From Candidatus Rifleibacteriota bacterium (lineage in GTDB: Bacteria > Riflebacteria > Ozemobacteria > Ozemobacterales > Ozemobacteraceae): a stretch of 15,535 nucleotides of DNA. A model generated the notes under the pieces. The model worked only from the letters and a program-made list of their open reading frames with translations. It was not told the origin of the DNA and did not search any database. The translations under genes and the position numbers were made by a program. Shown one piece after another: positions 12,323 through 15,535 of this stretch. The first letter of the stretch is position 1; every line of letters begins with the position of its first letter. The stretch spans positions 1 through 15,535 of the forward strand of contig JAKJFO010000090.1 of NCBI GenBank assembly GCA_022704885.1, read 5' to 3'.

Positions 12323-12868
12323 TCAATCTTTCCAGTCTTTGATCAGCAGGTTCTCGCGGCAGTTCTGGCAGAAAATCATTTTTTGTATGACATGAGGCTC
12401 TTCGTTTTTGGGAGAGGCCACTTCGAACAAAATTCTGGCAGTGAACCTGTCGCCTGAGAAGCTGACTTTCTTCAGTATTGGTTCGCCATTGACTTTATTG
12501 ATGCGAAAACCATCGCCGAGCATTTTGTCGTGAATCACTACGCCATTTTCGTTGACTGTTCTTCGTAAACCATCTTTGCCAGATGCTTTTTCGTAGGCGA
12601 TGTCGAGTTCTTTTCGATTACCGCCAACGTCTTCAAGAGTTTTTATCTGAAATCCGTCATCGGTTATAACTACGTTGGTGGCTCTTTGCAGATCGTGTTC
12701 GATCTGGGCACTGGTGAGCACTGCGACCTGAATGTTCGACAAATGCGAAGTGCCTTTGACCGAAGATCTCATCCAGTCGCTCATGAGTTTATAAATGGCG
12801 GTGAGCATCAGAACCGCGATAAGCGCTGCAACGACGAGTTCTACAAGTGTGAGCCCATGTTTTTTCAT
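12323..12868 (-). CDS. Prepilin-type minor pilin, GspJ/PilW-like (second cluster)
   Basis: The 181-aa protein starts MKKHGLTLVELVVAALIAVLMLTAIY: cleavage at Gly5|Leu6, Glu at +5, then a hydrophobic helix. Downstream SNIQVAVLTSAQIEHDLQRATNVVITDDGFQI is typical of PilW/GspJ-type proteins, and the C-terminus contains a CQNC pair (MIFCQNCREN) that could form a disulfide. ATG 12868 is chosen because it overlaps the stop of the upstream pilin gene (ATGA) and gives the correct short leader; the frame stays open 22 codons further upstream without a signal. It is the last gene of the minus-strand operon, converging on the EEP gene with a 29-bp gap and no visible terminator. Confidence 0.85.
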   Translation of the reverse strand: MKKHGLTLVELVVAALIAVLMLTAIYKLMSDWMRSSVKGTSHLSNIQVAVLTSAQIEHDLQRATNVVITDDGFQIKTLEDVGGNRKELDIAYEKASGKDGLRRTVNENGVVIHDKMLGDGFRINKVNGEPILKKVSFSGDRFTARILFEVASPKNEEPHVIQKMIFCQNCRENLLIKDWKD

Positions 12869-13311
12869 TCTGGCGCCCCCACTACGCAGCCGGTTAATAC
12901 GGTTTTGCGCTTGATGCCTCCGGCAGAAGCCCAATAAACTTCTGTTTTGATAACTTTGAAGGCATAATTCGACTCAGCAGGTTCATGCAACGAAACAGAG
13001 AATAAGCATTCATACTGTGGCTCGATTTTAAGCAGCTGCTGAGCCATTGCATCACCTGTCGCAACCAGTTCATCGATTTTTTTATCCTGAACTGGGCGCA
13101 AAAATGGGTCGTCAAAGGGCAGGGCGCGGGCATAGTTCAGTATCGTCGTAGCATACGAAATAGCGTTGACCTCTTCTCTGATCTGTATCGTGCCTGTGCG
13201 GGCCTGGCTGAACATCGAAAAAATAGAGACGGCGGCAAGGGCCAGCAATACAATTGCGATCAGCACTTCAGGCAGTGAAAAGGCTGTTTTATCATGAGTG
13301 AATTTTGTCAT
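12865..13311 (-). CDS. Prepilin-type minor pilin, GspI/PilV-like (second cluster)
   Basis: The 148-aa protein begins MTKFTHDKTAFSLPEVLIAIVLLALAA. The predicted prepilin cleavage is Ala10|Phe11 with Glu at +5 (FSLPE); the -1 residue is Ala instead of the usual Gly. A short soluble domain follows, with no enzyme motif. It overlaps both neighbours by 4 bp (ATGA at 12865-12868 and 13308-13311). Size and order relative to the J-like gene suggest a GspI/PilV role in a tip complex. Confidence 0.82.
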   Translation of the reverse strand: MTKFTHDKTAFSLPEVLIAIVLLALAAVSIFSMFSQARTGTIQIREEVNAISYATTILNYARALPFDDPFLRPVQDKKIDELVATGDAMAQQLLKIEPQYECLFSVSLHEPAESNYAFKVIKTEVYWASAGGIKRKTVLTGCVVGAPE

Positions 13312-15401
13312 TTTAAATATACCGGGGTCGGATTGAGCTTGAATGAAAGCAGTTCGAGATGGTTTGAGCCATCTGCGGCTTCGAGCGCGAGAGTTTGATT
13401 GTAGTGAATATCTGCGCCTGCAGAAGCGTTGGCGATGTCATACCATTTTGTCGCAACCGCACCCCTGATGATCGGCTTCTCTTTGAGGAAAAGAACGTTG
13501 CCGTTCGCAATCAGCGTAGCGTCGATATTGCAGGCTCCGGCCGCGATGTTGCCGTCGAGAGTAATCAGCTGAAGTGTGTGAGCTGGCGTGTTGCTGCGTT
13601 CGTCTCCGGGTTTGTTGAGGTAATTTCCGGCGTCGATGTTGCTGGCCAGGAGCATGTCGCCCTTTTCGAGAATTATTCCGCCATTGCTCGTCACTTTTAT
13701 CGGCTGGTCGATCAACAGCTTGATCTTTGAACTGCTTCTGATCACTATCCAGCCATCAGGATCGAGCGTTGCTGTCGATTTACGGTAGATGCCGCGCAAG
13801 GCAAGAATGTCGAGCAGCGAAGCCTGCTGCGCTCCCTCTTTATCGATTTCTTTCAGAGCCTGATCGATGTTGATGCTGAAACAGGCTTTGGCTGAAAGGC
13901 TGCTCAACATGCTGCTGAGATTCGGAATCCGCGAGCCCGCCTTGTGACCGTCAATATCTACTGGAAGTTGATTCATCTCATCGATATTGCTGGTAGCCTG
14001 CATTACCCTGGAAAACCACCCGGCAAAATGTTTGTAAGGATCGGCTGTTGTCCGGTTGGTTGCGATAAAGGCAAGCGAGGCGTTGTAGCCCTGCTGAGTT
14101 GCCTGACTGGCGTATTTTTCACGGTAAGTATCAAGGTCGCCCTCGTCGAGTCCGAGAATCTCGCGGGCGACGGTTGCAATGCTCGACAGGCCGTTACGGC
14201 CGGCGATGCTGGTGTCGTAAGAAATATATTCCGGCCACTGATTGGCAGGAACCCATTGAAACAACTCTGCCTGAATCAGGCCTTTGGGGCTGGTCTGGTA
14301 GCCGCGGGCAGAAATCATGCCGCGAAAAACCCGGCCGAGCACCAGCGTTGGCGTCTGCTGTTTATCGGTTCCATATAGTCGAAAGACAGAGTTCTTCGTC
14401 ATTCGTTGTTCGTCGGGAGTTCCTTTGACAATATTGTACCAGTGAGCTGGATATGCTCCGGCACCGGCTTCATCGGCGATTCCCTTATCCCACTGGACGG
14501 TGGCGACGAGCCCGTTTATGCCATTGCAACTGTAGTTGTAGTAAGCGGTTTCGTAGAACCCGACAAACTGGCTCAGTGCCGTATCCCAGGTTTCGTAGAG
14601 GTGAAAGAACTCGCCAAATTCGTTGGTTCCCTGCGCAAGATTCAATATCGTTGGCGCCTCGCCGCCGAAAAACACCCAGCCGACGCGCGATTTGACATAG
14701 GTGGAAAGATCCATCATGCCTTTGCCTGAGATTCGCTCGCCGTTGTCGAGCACTATTGGCCTCGGTGAGCCGGCAATCAGGTCACCGTCGGGTTTGGTTC
14801 TGACAGTGTTGAAGCGCCATTTGTCTATGTCGGATTCGGGATTTTCGATGAACAGGTTGAACTTTGACAACAGAGGTATCCAGGCCGATGTCACCTTGAT
14901 TTTGCAGGCGAAGGTGAATTCATCATCGATGCCTCTGTAGCTGGTACCAATGCGCAGCCTTATGTGCCCCTCCTTTTCGCGGGGATCACGGGCCGACAGG
15001 TCTGCAACAAAGTCTTTGTCGTCAATATGGTAATAAATCGTGTATTTGAAGTCGCCCTGTTCTCGCAGAGGTTTTGCAATGTTTTCGGCGATTTTTGCGA
15101 ATTCAGAATTTCCTCTTTCGAGCACATACGCGGTTTCTTTTAAATTCGGCCTGGGCGAGGCGAGCGCCTTTTTGAGTCGGTTCCCGTCAGATGGGGTCTC
15201 AGAAAGAAGATCTGCCTGAATCTTGTGAAATGCGGCTATTGCGAGGCCCTGCACGGTCAGTTCGACCAGACTGTCTTCGCCGGTTCTGTTCGTCTGCCGG
15301 CGGATAGATGATGAAAAGCGATTTAAGCCCATGCCTATCATAAAGACGAGCACAAATATTGCCAGAACTGTGATCAGAACAGTGCCGTTTCTTTTGTGCA
15401 T
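13308..15401 (-). CDS. Large GspK/PilX-like pilus-tip protein
   Basis: This 697-aa protein starts MHKRNGTVLITVLAIFVLVFMIGMGL: a leader ending in Gly6, then TVLIT with Thr at +5, the GspK-type substitution for Glu, and one hydrophobic helix. It is about twice the size of a normal GspK or PilX. The large exported part has no family I recognise. The last 150 residues contain short alternating hydrophobic/Gly/Asp strands (SSKIKLLIDQPIKVTS, TLDGNIAAGACNIDATLIANG) that suggest a beta-rich or beta-helix region. It is translated 2 nt after the OmpA-like gene and overlaps the I-like gene by 4 bp. It could be an adhesive tip subunit, but that is inference. Confidence 0.75.
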   Translation of the reverse strand: MHKRNGTVLITVLAIFVLVFMIGMGLNRFSSSIRRQTNRTGEDSLVELTVQGLAIAAFHKIQADLLSETPSDGNRLKKALASPRPNLKETAYVLERGNSEFAKIAENIAKPLREQGDFKYTIYYHIDDKDFVADLSARDPREKEGHIRLRIGTSYRGIDDEFTFACKIKVTSAWIPLLSKFNLFIENPESDIDKWRFNTVRTKPDGDLIAGSPRPIVLDNGERISGKGMMDLSTYVKSRVGWVFFGGEAPTILNLAQGTNEFGEFFHLYETWDTALSQFVGFYETAYYNYSCNGINGLVATVQWDKGIADEAGAGAYPAHWYNIVKGTPDEQRMTKNSVFRLYGTDKQQTPTLVLGRVFRGMISARGYQTSPKGLIQAELFQWVPANQWPEYISYDTSIAGRNGLSSIATVAREILGLDEGDLDTYREKYASQATQQGYNASLAFIATNRTTADPYKHFAGWFSRVMQATSNIDEMNQLPVDIDGHKAGSRIPNLSSMLSSLSAKACFSINIDQALKEIDKEGAQQASLLDILALRGIYRKSTATLDPDGWIVIRSSSKIKLLIDQPIKVTSNGGIILEKGDMLLASNIDAGNYLNKPGDERSNTPAHTLQLITLDGNIAAGACNIDATLIANGNVLFLKEKPIIRGAVATKWYDIANASAGADIHYNQTLALEAADGSNHLELLSFKLNPTPVYLK

Positions 15402-15403
15402 GA

Positions 15404-15535
15404 TCAGTCTTTTACTATTTCGACGCGGCGGTTGGCGGCGCGGCCTGCCGAAGTGTTGTTGTCGCCAACAGGTCTGCTTTCGCCGTAACCGGCAGATTTG
15501 ATGCGGTCTGCCGATACTCCGGTATTTACCAGCCA
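15404..15535 (-). CDS. OmpA-family C-terminal domain protein (partial)
   Basis: Only the last 43 codons are in the window; the gene continues beyond the right edge. The translated end reads VNTGVSADRIKSAGYG, then ESRPVGDNNTSAGRAANRRVEIV, the typical final motif of the OmpA C-terminal peptidoglycan-binding domain. Such domains tether outer-membrane proteins or motor stators to the cell wall. The stop is 2 nt from the start of the large pilin-like gene, so it is the upstream member of the same operon and may anchor the appendage or its export machinery. The N-terminal part, which would distinguish an outer-membrane barrel from a lipoprotein or a MotB-like protein, is not visible. Confidence 0.88.
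   Translation of the reverse strand, partial: WLVNTGVSADRIKSAGYGESRPVGDNNTSAGRAANRRVEIVKD

Overview
The window reads as a chromosomal segment of a diderm (Gram-negative type) bacterium. It carries an arabinose-5-phosphate isomerase of the KDO/LPS pathway, the C-terminus of an OmpA-like peptidoglycan-binding protein, and two sets of type IV pilus/type II secretion minor (pseudo)pilins. The taxon cannot be fixed from sequence reading alone. The density of minor-pilin operons, a fused FtcD and a HEAT-repeat membrane protein would fit a deep-branching diderm such as Candidatus Riflebacteria, but that is only a guess.

Layout. 1-671 has no gene but is rich in palindromic intergenic repeats. 672-1277 is an FmdE-like zinc-ribbon protein. 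1360-2682 is a complete IS110-group insertion sequence: a long left end that folds like a bridge RNA, a DEDD/Tnp_20 recombinase, and an 18-nt right end. 2876-4498 is bifunctional FtcD. A HEAT-repeat membrane protein (6108-4495) converges on it, and the two stop codons overlap within one CTAG. Divergent from that gene is kdsD (6247-7212). Then comes a + strand operon of three minor pilins (7296-9471), an ECF sigma factor (9533-10093), a 273-bp leader with serial hairpins, a FecR-type putative anti-sigma factor (10367-11374) and a secreted EEP-family nuclease/phosphatase (11376-12293). Converging from the right edge is a second pilin operon: OmpA-like (partial), a 697-aa GspK/PilX-like protein, a GspI/PilV-like protein and a GspJ/PilW-like protein (15535-12323).

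Most notable system. The IS110 element can be read almost completely by eye. Its left end holds three consecutive stem-loops (1425-1605). The second has a symmetric 9+9-nt internal loop whose two sides match the left and right sides of the element's own insertion site. The third has a loop whose 5' side matches the element's right end 10 of 10. Joining right end to left end, as in the circular intermediate, would create TTGACT-N17-TATATT. The insertion lies in a REP-like palindrome, and an unoccupied copy of the same 11-bp target is present at 560-570 on the minus strand. Bridge RNAs are an established IS110 feature; what is specific here is the guide set, which points to a dispersed chromosomal repeat.

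The right half looks like a regulated surface-appendage locus. Two differently ordered pilin triads, each joined internally by 4-bp ATGA overlaps, flank a sigma/anti-sigma/secreted-enzyme cassette. An 11-bp motif, TTTTTGTAACC, lies upstream of both the + strand pilin operon and the FecR-like gene and could be an ECF-sigma promoter element.
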